Below, one piece after another: positions 33,792 through 42,788 of a stretch of 64,000 nt of DNA. Origin of the DNA: an uncultured Erythrobacter sp. (GTDB lineage Bacteria > Pseudomonadota > Alphaproteobacteria > Sphingomonadales > Sphingomonadaceae); the NCBI GenBank assembly GCA_947488155.1, contig CANKYK010000002.1, positions 440,001 to 504,000 on the forward strand, given 5' to 3'. Below the pieces are notes generated by a model. That model did not search any database, was not told the DNA's origin, and saw nothing but the letters and a program-made list of their open reading frames with translations. Position numbers and translations under genes: made by a program. Each line of letters starts with the position of its first letter. Positions within the stretch are counted from its first letter, which is position 1.

Positions 33792-34511
33792 ATGTCTGAC
33801 CTGTGCCGCATTGCCCTTGTCGGTGCGACCGGCCTGATTGGTCGGCGCGTGATCGAGACCAGCAATGATGTCGATGACGTTCGCATCATTGGCGTCTCGC
33901 GGCGCGAGGCTCCATTGCCCGATGGCGCCCGCATGGAAATGTATGTCGCCACGCCGGACAAATGGGGCGAGGTGTTTGAAACGATCAAGCCGCGAACTCT
34001 GATCTGTTCCTTGGGTACCACCTGGAAGAAGTCAGGCCGCGATGAAGAAGCGTTTCGCAAGGTCGATCATGACTTGGTGCTCGCCACCGCAGAGGCGGCG
34101 GTTGAGGCCGGCATTCCCAATATGGTGATGGTCAGCTCAGCAGGGGCCGACTGGCGCTCCAAAACCTTCTATCTCAAAGTCAAAGGCGAGACCGAGACGG
34201 CGCTATCCAAAGTTGGGTTTAAGCGGCTCGATATTCTGCGTCCCGGTCTGCTGCGCGGACCGCGCACCAATGATCTGAGGGTCGGGGAGAAGCTGGCGAT
34301 GATCGCCAGCCCCGTGCTCGATCCGATGCTGGGCGGGAAATGGGCGTCCTATCGTTCCATTGATGCGCGAGTGGTGTCAGAGGCGGCCCTTGGTCTGGCG
34401 ATGCGCAAGGCCGCCGGGCGGTTCATTCATGATAATGACGCGATGAAACGGGCTGCGCGCGAATGGCGCCAGCGTCTGGAGCGGCTGGAGCAGCAGGCCG
34501 AGCAAGACTGA
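33792..34511 (+). CDS. NAD(P)-binding atypical SDR protein
   Basis: A 239-residue Rossmann protein like the YbjT/HTATIP2 group. The N-terminal GATGLIGRRVIE is the dinucleotide-binding loop; ICSLGTTWKKSG, VMVSSAGADWRS and FYLKVKGETE (a YxxxK-like pair) follow, then DILRPGLLRGPR. It lacks a clear catalytic tetrad of classical SDRs, so it may be a reductase or a redox-sensing scaffold. The start at 33792 is preceded by GAGGTGG. It directly follows dgt. Confidence 0.82.
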   Translation: MSDLCRIALVGATGLIGRRVIETSNDVDDVRIIGVSRREAPLPDGARMEMYVATPDKWGEVFETIKPRTLICSLGTTWKKSGRDEEAFRKVDHDLVLATAEAAVEAGIPNMVMVSSAGADWRSKTFYLKVKGETETALSKVGFKRLDILRPGLLRGPRTNDLRVGEKLAMIASPVLDPMLGGKWASYRSIDARVVSEAALGLAMRKAAGRFIHDNDAMKRAAREWRQRLERLEQQAEQD

Positions 34512-34544
34512 TCTGGCCCGCGCGGGTTTAAGGGAGCATTGGCG

Positions 34545-34994
34545 ATGGATTGGAATGCAGTTTTTGGTGCGGTGAACCTGCTGGCCATTGTCGCTTGGAT
34601 CGCGCTCGCTTTCCTGCCGCGTAGCCCAGCAATCCTGGCCGCTGTGATGTATGTGGGCGTTGGGATATTGTGCCTCGTCTACGGCGCGTCGCTGATCGGG
34701 GTGCTGACCGGATTGCTGCCGAATGAAAGCGGTGCGGGCGCGAATTTCAACACCATTGAGGGCGTGCGCGCGATCTTTGCGAGCGATGCGGGCGTGACGA
34801 TTGGCTGGACGCATTATCTCGCCTTTGACCTGTTCGTCGGCCTGTGGATTGCCCGCGATGCCGATGCAAAGAGCATTTCCCGCATTGTCCAAGTGCCGAT
34901 CCTATTCGCGACTTTGATGGCGGGGCCGCTGGGTCTGCTGATCTGGCTGATCGTGCGAGAGCCGGCAGCGCGCGCCAATGGCCGTTGGAGCTGA
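34545..34994 (+). CDS. ABA4-like (DUF4281) membrane protein
   Basis: A 149-residue protein with four hydrophobic segments. The signature GWTHYLAFDLFVGLWIARDA and the preceding GANFNTIEGVRAIFASDAG are hallmarks of DUF4281, the family of the plant neoxanthin-synthesis factor ABA4. Bacterial members are found in carotenoid-making alphaproteobacteria, but their role is not established. GGGAG lies eight bases before the chosen ATG. No carotenoid gene is adjacent in this window. Confidence 0.8.
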   Translation: MDWNAVFGAVNLLAIVAWIALAFLPRSPAILAAVMYVGVGILCLVYGASLIGVLTGLLPNESGAGANFNTIEGVRAIFASDAGVTIGWTHYLAFDLFVGLWIARDADAKSISRIVQVPILFATLMAGPLGLLIWLIVREPAARANGRWS

Positions 34995-35084
34995 TCCCAG
35001 CCAATCCCGCAATCTGCTTGGCAAATGCGCGCTGCCGTGCGTAAACTGCGCGATAAACAAAACAGATAAATCGGAGAGAGATTG

Positions 35085-36635
35085 GTGACCGCACAGGCGC
35101 ATTGCACCTTTGATGCATTCGTTTCCCATTGGGCCAGCGAACGCCCAAACCAGACCGCCTTTGAACAGGACGGCGATACGGTAACATTTGCTGAGCTGGA
35201 TGATCTGACCCGGCGGATGATCAGCGTGTTTGAAGCGAACGGCATCTCCAAGGGAGACCGGATCGCGTGGCTGGGTAAAAACCGTACGATCTATTACGCG
35301 ATGTTTCTGGCTGCGGCGCGCATGGGCGCGGTGATGGCGCCGATTGGCTGGCGGCTTGCCCCGCCAGAGGTTGCCTATATTCTGAAAGACACCGGCGCGA
35401 AGCTGATGATCACAGGCACTGGCTTTTCCGATGTTGTTGCGAAGCTCGCGCCAGAAATCGCCGCGACAGTGAAAATTATCGAAGAGCCTGAGATGTACGC
35501 CGCGATTGAGGCGGCCGCTCCTGCCAATTTCACACCATCCGGGCCCGATGATGCGGTGCTTCAGCTGTACACCAGTGGCACGACCGGCAATCCCAAGGGA
35601 GCCGAGCTGAGCAATGCCGCGCTGGTTGCTTTGCGCAATGCCTCCAAAGAAGCGGGTGACCCATGGAACAGCCCTGGTCCGAGTGATTGCATGCTGGTTG
35701 CAATGCCATGCGCCCATATTGGCGGCACAGGCATTGTAATCGCCTCGATCGCTAACGGTATCCGCGCGCTGATCCAGGAAGAGTTTGACCCCGGCGAGTT
35801 CTTGAAAGGGATTTCGGCGGGTGCCACGCAGGCTTTTATTGTGCCTGCCGCCCTGCAAATGGTGATCCAGCATCCGCATGCGAAAGACACCGATTTCAGC
35901 GGCGTCAAATACATTATGTATGGTGCCGCGCCGATGCCGCTCGAGTTGCTAAAAGAGGCTGTGCGCACCATGCCGCAGGCGGGTTTCCTGCAAGTGTTCG
36001 GCATGACGGAAACATCCGGCACGGTGACCATGCTGAGGCCAGAGGATCACTCGATTGAAGGCAACGACCGTATGCGCTCCGTCGGGTGCGCCATGCCTGG
36101 CACGGAAATTCGCATTTTTGACGAGAACAGCAACGAAGTGCCGCGTGGCACAATTGGCGAGATCGTCGTCAAATCGCCGTCGAACATGCTCGGTTATTGG
36201 AACTTGCCAGATGCGACCGAAAAGACGATCCGCGATGGCTGGCTCTACACCGGCGATGCTGCGATTATGGATGATGATGGCTACATCTACATTCAGGACC
36301 GCATCAAAGACATGATCATCTCTGGCGGGGAAAACGTCTATCCTGCGCAGGTTGAAAGCGCGATTTACGGCCACCCTGCCGTTGGCGAGGTCGCAGTGAT
36401 CGGCGTGCCGGATGACAAGTGGGGCGAGGCGGTGAAGGCCTGCATCGTTCCCAAGCCCGGGCAGACAGTCGATCCCGATGATGTGATCGCCTATGCGCGC
36501 GAGCAGTTGGCCGGTTTCAAAGTGCCCAAGAGCATTGATGTGATCGAAGTTATGCCGCGCAATCCAACTGGCAAGATCCTGCGTCGCCATTTGCGCGCGC
36601 CTTATTGGGAGGGGCAAGACCGGCAGGTCAACTGA
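35085..36635 (+). CDS. Fatty-acyl-CoA synthetase family AMP-dependent ligase
   Basis: A 516-residue ANL-superfamily enzyme that activates a carboxylate with ATP and joins it to CoA. Core motifs: LQLYTSGTTGNPKGAE (P-loop, about 158-173), FLQVFGMTETSGTVTML (A5), DGWLYTGDAAIMDDDGYIYI (A7), QDRIKDMIISGGENVYPAQVE (A8 hinge) and the catalytic lysine in NPTGKILRRHLR. The substrate is probably a medium or long fatty acid, judged only from overall likeness. A GTG start at 35085 fits GGAGAGAG eight bases upstream better than the TTG before it. The DUF938 gene follows three bases later. Confidence 0.88.
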   Translation: MTAQAHCTFDAFVSHWASERPNQTAFEQDGDTVTFAELDDLTRRMISVFEANGISKGDRIAWLGKNRTIYYAMFLAAARMGAVMAPIGWRLAPPEVAYILKDTGAKLMITGTGFSDVVAKLAPEIAATVKIIEEPEMYAAIEAAAPANFTPSGPDDAVLQLYTSGTTGNPKGAELSNAALVALRNASKEAGDPWNSPGPSDCMLVAMPCAHIGGTGIVIASIANGIRALIQEEFDPGEFLKGISAGATQAFIVPAALQMVIQHPHAKDTDFSGVKYIMYGAAPMPLELLKEAVRTMPQAGFLQVFGMTETSGTVTMLRPEDHSIEGNDRMRSVGCAMPGTEIRIFDENSNEVPRGTIGEIVVKSPSNMLGYWNLPDATEKTIRDGWLYTGDAAIMDDDGYIYIQDRIKDMIISGGENVYPAQVESAIYGHPAVGEVAVIGVPDDKWGEAVKACIVPKPGQTVDPDDVIAYAREQLAGFKVPKSIDVIEVMPRNPTGKILRRHLRAPYWEGQDRQVN

Positions 36636-36638
36636 TCG

Positions 36639-37235
36639 GTGAAGAAGCATGCGCCCGCGACCTTGCGCAATCGAGAGGCGATTGCCGGCGTGCTTGCTCG
36701 CGAACTGCCTTCGGCAGGAACGGTGGTGGAGGTGGCCAGTGGTAGCGGCGAACATGCGGTCCATTTCGCCGAGGCGTTTCCGCAGCTGATCTGGCAACCC
36801 AGCGATCCTTCGCCAGAGGCTTTGGAATCGATCACCGCCTATGGCTCGGAATATGAGGCCGAAAACCTGCGCATGTCGATGCATCTCGATGCCAGCGCGC
36901 CTGCGGATTGGCCGGTTGAGAGTGCCGATGCGATGCTGTGCATCAATATGGTCCACATCAGCCCTTGGGCGGCCACACTTGGGCTGTTTGCAGGTGCCAC
37001 GCACATTCTGGGCGAGGGCGCACCACTGATCCTCTACGGACCGTATTTCGAAGCGGATAGGGAACCATCCCCGTCAAATCTGGCGTTTGATGCGAGCCTT
37101 CGCGAGCGCAATCCGGAGTGGGGGCTTCGCGAAGTCCCTAATGTTGATAAGGCCGCCAGCGATAACGGATTTGCGCGGTCAGGCCGTTATGAAATGCCCG
37201 CGAACAATCTGATGTTGATTTATCGAAGAGGCTGA
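36639..37235 (+). CDS. DUF938 SAM-dependent methyltransferase-like protein
   Basis: A 198-residue protein of the DUF938 group. The N-terminal KHAPATLRNREAIAGVLARELP, then VVEVASGSGEHAVHFAEAFP (SAM motif I), WQPSDPSPEALESI, DAMLCINMVHISPW and LILYGPYFE are characteristic. The substrate is unknown. It starts with GTG three bases after the acyl-CoA ligase, so the two are cotranscribed, though no functional link is evident. Confidence 0.85.
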   Translation: MKKHAPATLRNREAIAGVLARELPSAGTVVEVASGSGEHAVHFAEAFPQLIWQPSDPSPEALESITAYGSEYEAENLRMSMHLDASAPADWPVESADAMLCINMVHISPWAATLGLFAGATHILGEGAPLILYGPYFEADREPSPSNLAFDASLRERNPEWGLREVPNVDKAASDNGFARSGRYEMPANNLMLIYRRG

Positions 37236-37264
37236 GGCTCAGCTTCGAACCATCAATCGCCCAA

Positions 37265-37396
37265 TCAATCGATGGCGTCTTCGCCTGCCTGGCCGACTGA
37301 TTGGATGTCCTCACCCAAGCCTTTCACGGTGTTGCAGGCGGCGGAGGTGAGTGTGAGCGCGGCCATCGCAGCGGCAATCAAAGTTTTGCGGACCAT
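37265..37396 (-). CDS. Entericidin A/B family lipoprotein
   Basis: A 43-residue lipoprotein: signal MVRKTLIAAAMAALTLTSAAC with lipidated Cys21, then NTVKGLGEDIQSVGQAGEDAID. The motif CNTxxGxGEDI after the lipid cysteine is that of entericidins, small envelope lipoproteins whose E. coli members form a toxin-antidote pair. Only one such gene is present here. It lies between the convergent DUF938 gene and the DMT transporter gene on the same strand. Confidence 0.82.
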   Translation of the reverse strand: MVRKTLIAAAMAALTLTSAACNTVKGLGEDIQSVGQAGEDAID

Positions 37397-37429
37397 TATG
37401 TCTGCCTTTCGTGTGGTTTCGTCGTCTCA

Positions 37430-38341
37430 CTAGCTCGCGGCAGATGAACCTGTCTTGCCACTTGCCAGCTTTCGTTCGCGATATGCGATGAGCAGCCCCG
37501 CAGTAATGATAAGTGGAGCGCCGAGCCACAAATTGGCTGAGGGCGCACTCGCAAAGATCAGCGTGCCATATAGCGTCGCCCACAGCAGCGAGGTGTAGTC
37601 CATCACTATGATCACCGCCGCAGAGCCGAAGCGCAGCGATGTGGTGAGCAGGATCTGTCCGAGCGCTCCCGCCGCCGCCATGGCAAAGATGATGGCCCAG
37701 GTTTCGCCGTCATGCGGTGCGATGACAAATGGCATAAACAGCGCCATGAATGGGGCTGTGATGGCGGTGAACCAGAACACAATCGTCCAGGGATTTTCGC
37801 TCTTGTTGAGGTCTTGAATCTGGAACGAAATCAAAGCGACGAGCAAGGCCGCGACTAGGCCAACTGCTGCGCCAATGGGGTCGATCATGCCCGATGCACC
37901 CGGCTGAACGATCACCAGCACTCCGGCAAAGCCAAGGATCACCGCGCCCCAGCGATATTTGCCCACTGTCTCACCAAACAGGATCACGGACATCATCACC
38001 GCGAAAAACGGTGTGGTGAAGCTGATCGCGGTTGCTTCTGCCAGCGGCAATAATGTCACCGCGCCATAAACGCAGAACATGCCAGTAAGCCCGGCAATAG
38101 CGCGGCGGATATGGGCGCCCATTCGTTTGGTCTTGGTCTGTGTAAGCCGCCCAGTCGCCCATAGAATGGCGGCCACCGCGATAAAGGTCAGCGCCTGACG
38201 CCAAAATATAAGCTCGGCCAGATGCACGCCTTTTTCACTGGCCAGCTTCACCAGCATCGCCATGGTTGCCAGTGCTGCTGCTGCTAGCAAGCGCACTCCA
38301 AGAGCAAGCATCGGGCGAGGGCGGGCAATCGAACCATCCAT
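37430..38341 (-). CDS. DMT-superfamily (EamA) transporter
   Basis: A 303-residue inner-membrane protein with about ten helices in two EamA halves. The first half shows AELIFWRQALTFIAVAAIL and EATAISFTTPFFAVMMSVILFGETVG, a typical EamA helix pair, and the second ALGQILLTTSLRFGSAAVIIVMDYTSLLWATLYG. It would export or import a small metabolite. The entericidin-like gene lies 33 bases downstream. A second, distinct EamA transporter is encoded at 49368. Confidence 0.85.
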   Translation of the reverse strand: MDGSIARPRPMLALGVRLLAAAALATMAMLVKLASEKGVHLAELIFWRQALTFIAVAAILWATGRLTQTKTKRMGAHIRRAIAGLTGMFCVYGAVTLLPLAEATAISFTTPFFAVMMSVILFGETVGKYRWGAVILGFAGVLVIVQPGASGMIDPIGAAVGLVAALLVALISFQIQDLNKSENPWTIVFWFTAITAPFMALFMPFVIAPHDGETWAIIFAMAAAGALGQILLTTSLRFGSAAVIIVMDYTSLLWATLYGTLIFASAPSANLWLGAPLIITAGLLIAYRERKLASGKTGSSAAS

Positions 38342-38390
38342 AGGGCCTGCGTGTAAGCGGATCGCCGCGTTTCACAAGCATAGCATTGCC

Positions 38391-38666
38391 ATGAAGCGCA
38401 CCGCGGCTATAGCCGCGCCCGCTATGATGGAGTTTGTACACGATCTGCTGTTCGCCAGCGATGCGCTGATCCTCGCGCTTACGGGCGGTGCATTGATGGT
38501 GTTTGCCGGGTTTGCATCGTGGATGGACCGGCGGCGCAGCAAGGAGCGCCCAATCGATCAGCTCGAAAGAGTGGGCTGGGTGCCGTGGACGACCGTGTTT
38601 GTGCTGTCTGCGATTATGGGCATGGGACTGCTGACGCTGTCGCTGCCCGTCTTGCTGAATAGCTAG
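38391..38666 (+). CDS. Small two-helix membrane protein, unknown function
   Basis: Up to 91 residues, with two hydrophobic segments (ALILALTGGALMVFAGFASWM and WTTVFVLSAIMGMGLLTLSLPVLL) around a basic loop (DRRRSKERPIDQLERVG). The start is uncertain: ATG at 38391, 38424 and 38427 are all possible and none has a good ribosome site. No family recognised. It lies divergent from the DMT transporter and convergent with cpaF. Confidence 0.5.
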   Translation: MKRTAAIAAPAMMEFVHDLLFASDALILALTGGALMVFAGFASWMDRRRSKERPIDQLERVGWVPWTTVFVLSAIMGMGLLTLSLPVLLNS

Positions 38667-38702
38667 AGAGTTTCGCGGCTGTAAGGAGCCGCGAGCACCC
38701 GA

Positions 38703-40229
38703 CTACAAACAAGCTTCCAAATACGCCTGGTCAAAGCCGTACTGACGCGCTTTTTCAAGCGTGTAAGGACGCAGGCCAGAGGCGCGGAATTCGCCCAGGA
38801 TCTTACCGTCTTCGCTCTCGTCGAGATACTCGAACTTGAACAGGTTCTGGGTCACGATCACATCGCCTTCCATCCCGATAACCTCCGTGATGTCGGTGGT
38901 GCGGCGTGAACCATCACGCAGACGTTTTACCTGAACGATAAGGTCGACCGATTCGGCGATCTGGGTGGAGATCGCTTGTTTCGGGATCTTGATGTCGCCC
39001 ATCAGGATCATGTTTTCCATACGGCCCAGGCACTCACGCGGTGAGTTGGCGTGAAGCGTACACATAGAGCCATCGTGGCCGGTGTTCATGGCGGCGAGAA
39101 GGTCGAAACATTCCGCGCCACGAATCTCACCCAGGATAATGCGGTCTGGACGCATACGCAGGGCGTTCTTAACAAGGTCACCGATGGTAATCGCGCCTTG
39201 ACCTTCAAGGTTAGGCGGACGTGTTTCCAGCGGGAGCCAGTGCGGCTGCTGCAAGCGAAGCTCGGCGGCATCCTCGATGGTCAGCACGCGTTCGCCCGGA
39301 TCGATCATTTTCGACAGGGCGTTGAGCATGGTGGTTTTACCCGAACCCGTACCGCCAGAGATCACGATGTTCATCCGGCATGCACCAGCGATTTTCAACG
39401 CCGTACACATCTTCTCATCCATCGAACCGAAGTCCTTGAGCATGTCCAAGGTGATTGGCTTCTCGGAGAACTTACGAATGGAGATTGCGGTGCCTTTGAG
39501 GCTCAAAGGCGGCACGATCACGTTAACACGTGAGCCATCTTTCAAGCGAGCATCGGCCAGCGGCGTGGTTTGGTCGACGCGGCGGCCAACCTGGTTCACG
39601 ATGCGCTGAGCAATCTGGAATAGGTGCTGTTCATCGCGGAACCGGATCGGTGCAATGGTCAGCTTACCGCCTTTTTCAATATAGGTCTGATCAGGGCCGT
39701 TGACCATGATATCAGACACGTCTGGATCGTTCAGCAGCTCTTCGAGCGGGCCGAAGCCGAGCAGCTCGTCGATCAGAACTTTTTCCAGCGCGAATTGCTC
39801 GCGGCGGTTCAGTGTGACCTTAAGTTCGGCCAACACTTCCATGATAATAGGGCGGAATTCTTCCGACAGCTCTTCTTTGGAAAGCGTCGCGGCCGCTTCT
39901 GGGTCGACACGTTCCAGCAGGCGCGGAAGCACTTGTTCTTTGATTTTGTGAACGCTGGCTTCAAAACCGCCAGCTTCGCCTGGACCATCGTTGATGCTTG
40001 CGGCCCGCTCTGCGAGCCGGTTCATTGCATCTTCGGTGGCATTGCCAGAACTTACAGGAGCAGCCTTTGGCTCTTCCTTTTTCTCAGGCTCTTCGTCGGG
40101 CAGAGGTGGGAATTGCTCACCACCTTGATCCGCGCTTCCGCCCGTTTTCATCGGCCGGGCAACTCCAAACGCGGGACGCCCACCGGCTCCCCCTCCGCCT
40201 GCGCCACCTTTTTTACCGAATGCGCTCAT
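38703..40229 (-). CDS. cpaF: CpaF/TadA-type secretion ATPase, lone gene
   Basis: A 508-residue ATPase of Tad pilus or type II/IV secretion systems. A Gly-rich and acidic disordered N terminus (about 1-90) precedes a helical domain and the RecA-like core: ISGGTGSGKTTMLNAL (Walker A), LTIEDAAELRLQQPHWLPLETRP (Asp box), RMRPDRIILGEIRGAECFDLLAAMNTGHDGS (Walker B) and CTLHANSPRECLGRME (His box). The start at 40229 follows AGGGGG. The neighbours are not tad/cpa genes, so it is either a detached part of a Tad locus elsewhere or serves another machine. Confidence 0.9.
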   Translation of the reverse strand: MSAFGKKGGAGGGGAGGRPAFGVARPMKTGGSADQGGEQFPPLPDEEPEKKEEPKAAPVSSGNATEDAMNRLAERAASINDGPGEAGGFEASVHKIKEQVLPRLLERVDPEAAATLSKEELSEEFRPIIMEVLAELKVTLNRREQFALEKVLIDELLGFGPLEELLNDPDVSDIMVNGPDQTYIEKGGKLTIAPIRFRDEQHLFQIAQRIVNQVGRRVDQTTPLADARLKDGSRVNVIVPPLSLKGTAISIRKFSEKPITLDMLKDFGSMDEKMCTALKIAGACRMNIVISGGTGSGKTTMLNALSKMIDPGERVLTIEDAAELRLQQPHWLPLETRPPNLEGQGAITIGDLVKNALRMRPDRIILGEIRGAECFDLLAAMNTGHDGSMCTLHANSPRECLGRMENMILMGDIKIPKQAISTQIAESVDLIVQVKRLRDGSRRTTDITEVIGMEGDVIVTQNLFKFEYLDESEDGKILGEFRASGLRPYTLEKARQYGFDQAYLEACL

Positions 40230-40316
40230 CGCAAGCCCCCTAGGCTCAAAAACATACACTGCAGATCAACGTAAGATAACGAAGACTGCCTCTCTCAAAA
40301 TGGTGAATAGTCTGGA

Positions 40317-40339
40317 AACCTTATTTTTTCCCTAAGGTT
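40317..40339. repeat. Hairpin between the PAP2 and cpaF genes
   Basis: AACCTTA, nine-base loop TTTTTTCCC, TAAGGTT. It lies 19 bases past the end of the minus-strand PAP2 gene and 88 bases before the cpaF start. It may end the glycan transcript or shape the cpaF leader. Confidence 0.4.
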
Positions 40340-40357
40340 GGCGATGCAAAAAATGAT

Positions 40358-41449
40358 CTATGTTGCAGCGCTGGCCTCAGGGGATTTCCCGATATTCAAA
40401 ATGAAGTTGGCCACCGGCTTTGTCGCGGCCCAAATCACGGCGACCATGACCAAGGCAACATAGCCATCGACCGCATAGTGATAGGCAAGATGGACGGAGC
40501 CGAGCATAATCAAAAGCCAGAAAATGCCGAAGGCAGCCCACAGGCGTTTATCGATCTTCCAGGTGGCGAATACGTATAGAGACGTTAGTGCAACGTGCAT
40601 GGATGGCATGGCGGTGATCCCGCGGCCAAGTCCGTAATCACCGCTCTTATACCACTCGAGCAGCAATTGCTGGACCTCGATAACTGGGATTGTCTGTACG
40701 GCATTGGCGGCATGCAGATAGGCCATTTGCTCAGCGAAGTGATCCCCGCCCAGCAAGGGTTCCAGAAATACCGGACCGACCGAAGCAAGCGAAATCGCTC
40801 CAATCATGCCGACAATTGTCCAGGTCAGGAAATAGCCAAGGAAGAAACGCAAACGCAGCTGCTTATCGGTGACGTAGAGTGCAAAGCACAGCGGACCAAT
40901 ATAGATCAGCGCAAACCAGAAATGATAAAGATAACCCAGCGCGGCCGAGACCTCAGGATAGCCAAGCACAGGTTGCAATAGGCGCCATGGGTCGGTGCCA
41001 TGAATGGCGATGTCCCAGGCGATAAAGGTCTGGTCCCAGGTGTAGTCATTGAGCAAAGGAATAGCGCTCTTGATACGGCTGAACGCAGGCATCAGCGTGC
41101 CAAGCGCGATGATGATGCACAGCGCCGGTAATAGACGCGCATAGGCCGGATGGGCGCGGGCGTCCTTTAAGAAAAATCCGACCGGGCTACTTGGGCGATG
41201 GCGCATCAGCAGCATCGAGAATTCTGCGGCGAGGAACATAATCAATACAAGCGCCAGAAAGCGGCTGTTGAGGATGATTGCGCTGAGCCAGTCGACCGTT
41301 ACACCGACGCTGTTCAAGGTGATATTCGCAAACAAGCAAATGATCAGCGCCAACCCAAGCACCGTTATCTCGGTTCGGCCCACCTTATCTATGAAGACCG
41401 CACTGAACTTGCCCAGAATGGGAGGGTTTGAAGCGAGCGAATTAGACAT
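40358..41449 (-). CDS. PAP2-family phosphatase or phospho-transferase, membrane
   Basis: A 363-residue polytopic protein with about eight helices. Two PAP2 catalytic blocks are clear: GITAMPSMHVALTSLY (block 2, His) and GSVHLAYHYAVDGYVA (block 3, His and Asp); block 1 is not obvious, as in the inositol-phosphoceramide-synthase-like branch. It could dephosphorylate a polyprenyl or lipid phosphate or transfer a phospho group to a glycan or lipid. The start at 41449 overlaps the O-antigen ligase gene by eight bases, so the two proteins are made from one transcript. Confidence 0.82.
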   Translation of the reverse strand: MSNSLASNPPILGKFSAVFIDKVGRTEITVLGLALIICLFANITLNSVGVTVDWLSAIILNSRFLALVLIMFLAAEFSMLLMRHRPSSPVGFFLKDARAHPAYARLLPALCIIIALGTLMPAFSRIKSAIPLLNDYTWDQTFIAWDIAIHGTDPWRLLQPVLGYPEVSAALGYLYHFWFALIYIGPLCFALYVTDKQLRLRFFLGYFLTWTIVGMIGAISLASVGPVFLEPLLGGDHFAEQMAYLHAANAVQTIPVIEVQQLLLEWYKSGDYGLGRGITAMPSMHVALTSLYVFATWKIDKRLWAAFGIFWLLIMLGSVHLAYHYAVDGYVALVMVAVIWAATKPVANFILNIGKSPEASAAT

Positions 41450-42758
41450 TTTTAGTCTGCTTGGAGTCAATGGTAAACAGAACCGCGCAGGCGCATAAAA
41501 TTACGGTGATCGGATATGCGTAATAGAGTGCGCCATCGAGCATGGACATCGTTAGCAAGCCAGCCAACACCCCTATACAAGGCAGTGCAAGATTAGGGTT
41601 TGACGGTGAGTGAATCCAGATTTTTTTCCAGATGACCCAGGCGAAAAATGCAATACAGACTAGCCCGAGCACGCCCCAATCGAAAAGAATTTGAAGGGCG
41701 GAGTTATGTGGGTGGTTCAACACCTCTCCGGCTGCTTCGACTGTGAATCGAAATTGGCCCTGGCCGTGACCAAGAATTGGCTTCTGCAGGCTCCAATTTG
41801 CTGTTTCCCACCATATGGTGAGCCGTCCAGATGTATACTCTGATCCATGATCGTTGGTTATCAATCGGCCAATTATCGATTGTAGGCCCCACAAGGGACC
41901 GGGGACAAAGATTATAGAAAGAAGTGCAGCAGAAAACAGGTTTGCGAATAGGTTCAAAGCGTACCGCGGCAATTCGCTGTATCGCTTATATAGCGCGACG
42001 ATAAGAGCAGTTGCCAAAAGCCCCAAGAAAGCAGCTCGACCGCCACTCCAAAAGATGCACCACGCACCCAAGATCAAAAGCAGGTGAGCAAAGACGGTTT
42101 CAGAGCGTTTTTGTGCATTTGCGAGAAGGCCAATCGCGATACCGGCGGTTGCCAAACCATAATATCCGATCTGGCGAACGTTGGAGACCCCTGCACTAAA
42201 TTGTTTCCAGTTAAAGTCTGGCTTATCAATGACGCTAAGGGCCAAGCTGAAGGCGAGCACAAAATAGATCGCCCCGCCTGCGGCAATAGAGGCCAGCAAG
42301 TTCCTCTGCATACCGCGCCATGCATTCGAGAACCGTTCGCATAGAACGCCCAGGAACAGCATATGGATAAAGGTCGATAATGCGAATGGACGTGCCATGC
42401 CCGGAGCTGCATCAGCAAGTACGGTTGACGCAAGGACAACGAAGACAAAGGTGGCGAGTGACAGTTTGCCTGCCAAGCCAAATGCGCCAACAAACTTGCG
42501 TAAATCCGCGCCAGACGTGAGCCCTAAGAAAATGACAATTAGCTCGGCGACTATGATCGGAACCGAAAAATGCCGTATTGCCAGAAAGCTGTAATCGACT
42601 TGCCAAGTCGTCAGTGCGAATACCGGCGCAGCGAGTATTAGTGCGAAGCAGGCTAGCTTCGCGGCTAATTGAGGTGATAATGCAGGCTCAGTCCCGCGCG
42701 GTTCTGACTGCGCAGCAGCGGGCGCAGTTGCGCCGCCTTTTCCCTCATTTAGATCCAT
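41442..42758 (-). CDS. O-antigen ligase/polymerase family protein (Wzy_C)
   Basis: A 438-residue membrane protein with 10-12 helices and the periplasmic loop of WaaL/Wzy_C proteins: SGRLTIWWETANWSLQKPILGHGQGQF ending in NHPHNSALQILFDWGVLGL. The arginine after SG and the His-containing NHPHN are typical ligase features. It would join or polymerise glycan on a lipid carrier at the periplasmic face. AAGGG precedes the start at 42758. A 20-base motif containing TTAACCAT lies 31-50 bases upstream and recurs upstream of the GT2 gene at 49167. Confidence 0.85.
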   Translation of the reverse strand: MDLNEGKGGATAPAAAQSEPRGTEPALSPQLAAKLACFALILAAPVFALTTWQVDYSFLAIRHFSVPIIVAELIVIFLGLTSGADLRKFVGAFGLAGKLSLATFVFVVLASTVLADAAPGMARPFALSTFIHMLFLGVLCERFSNAWRGMQRNLLASIAAGGAIYFVLAFSLALSVIDKPDFNWKQFSAGVSNVRQIGYYGLATAGIAIGLLANAQKRSETVFAHLLLILGAWCIFWSGGRAAFLGLLATALIVALYKRYSELPRYALNLFANLFSAALLSIIFVPGPLWGLQSIIGRLITNDHGSEYTSGRLTIWWETANWSLQKPILGHGQGQFRFTVEAAGEVLNHPHNSALQILFDWGVLGLVCIAFFAWVIWKKIWIHSPSNPNLALPCIGVLAGLLTMSMLDGALYYAYPITVILCACAVLFTIDSKQTKNV

Positions 42759-42788
42759 TATCAGCCCTTCTTCGCGAAGCGTACAGTT

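Noticed and set aside
34902-37004. Two long minus-strand open frames (325 and 351 codons) opposite the acyl-CoA ligase and DUF938 genes
   Set aside because: The plus-strand genes carry complete motifs; the minus frames have compositions typical of antisense shadows and no recognisable features.
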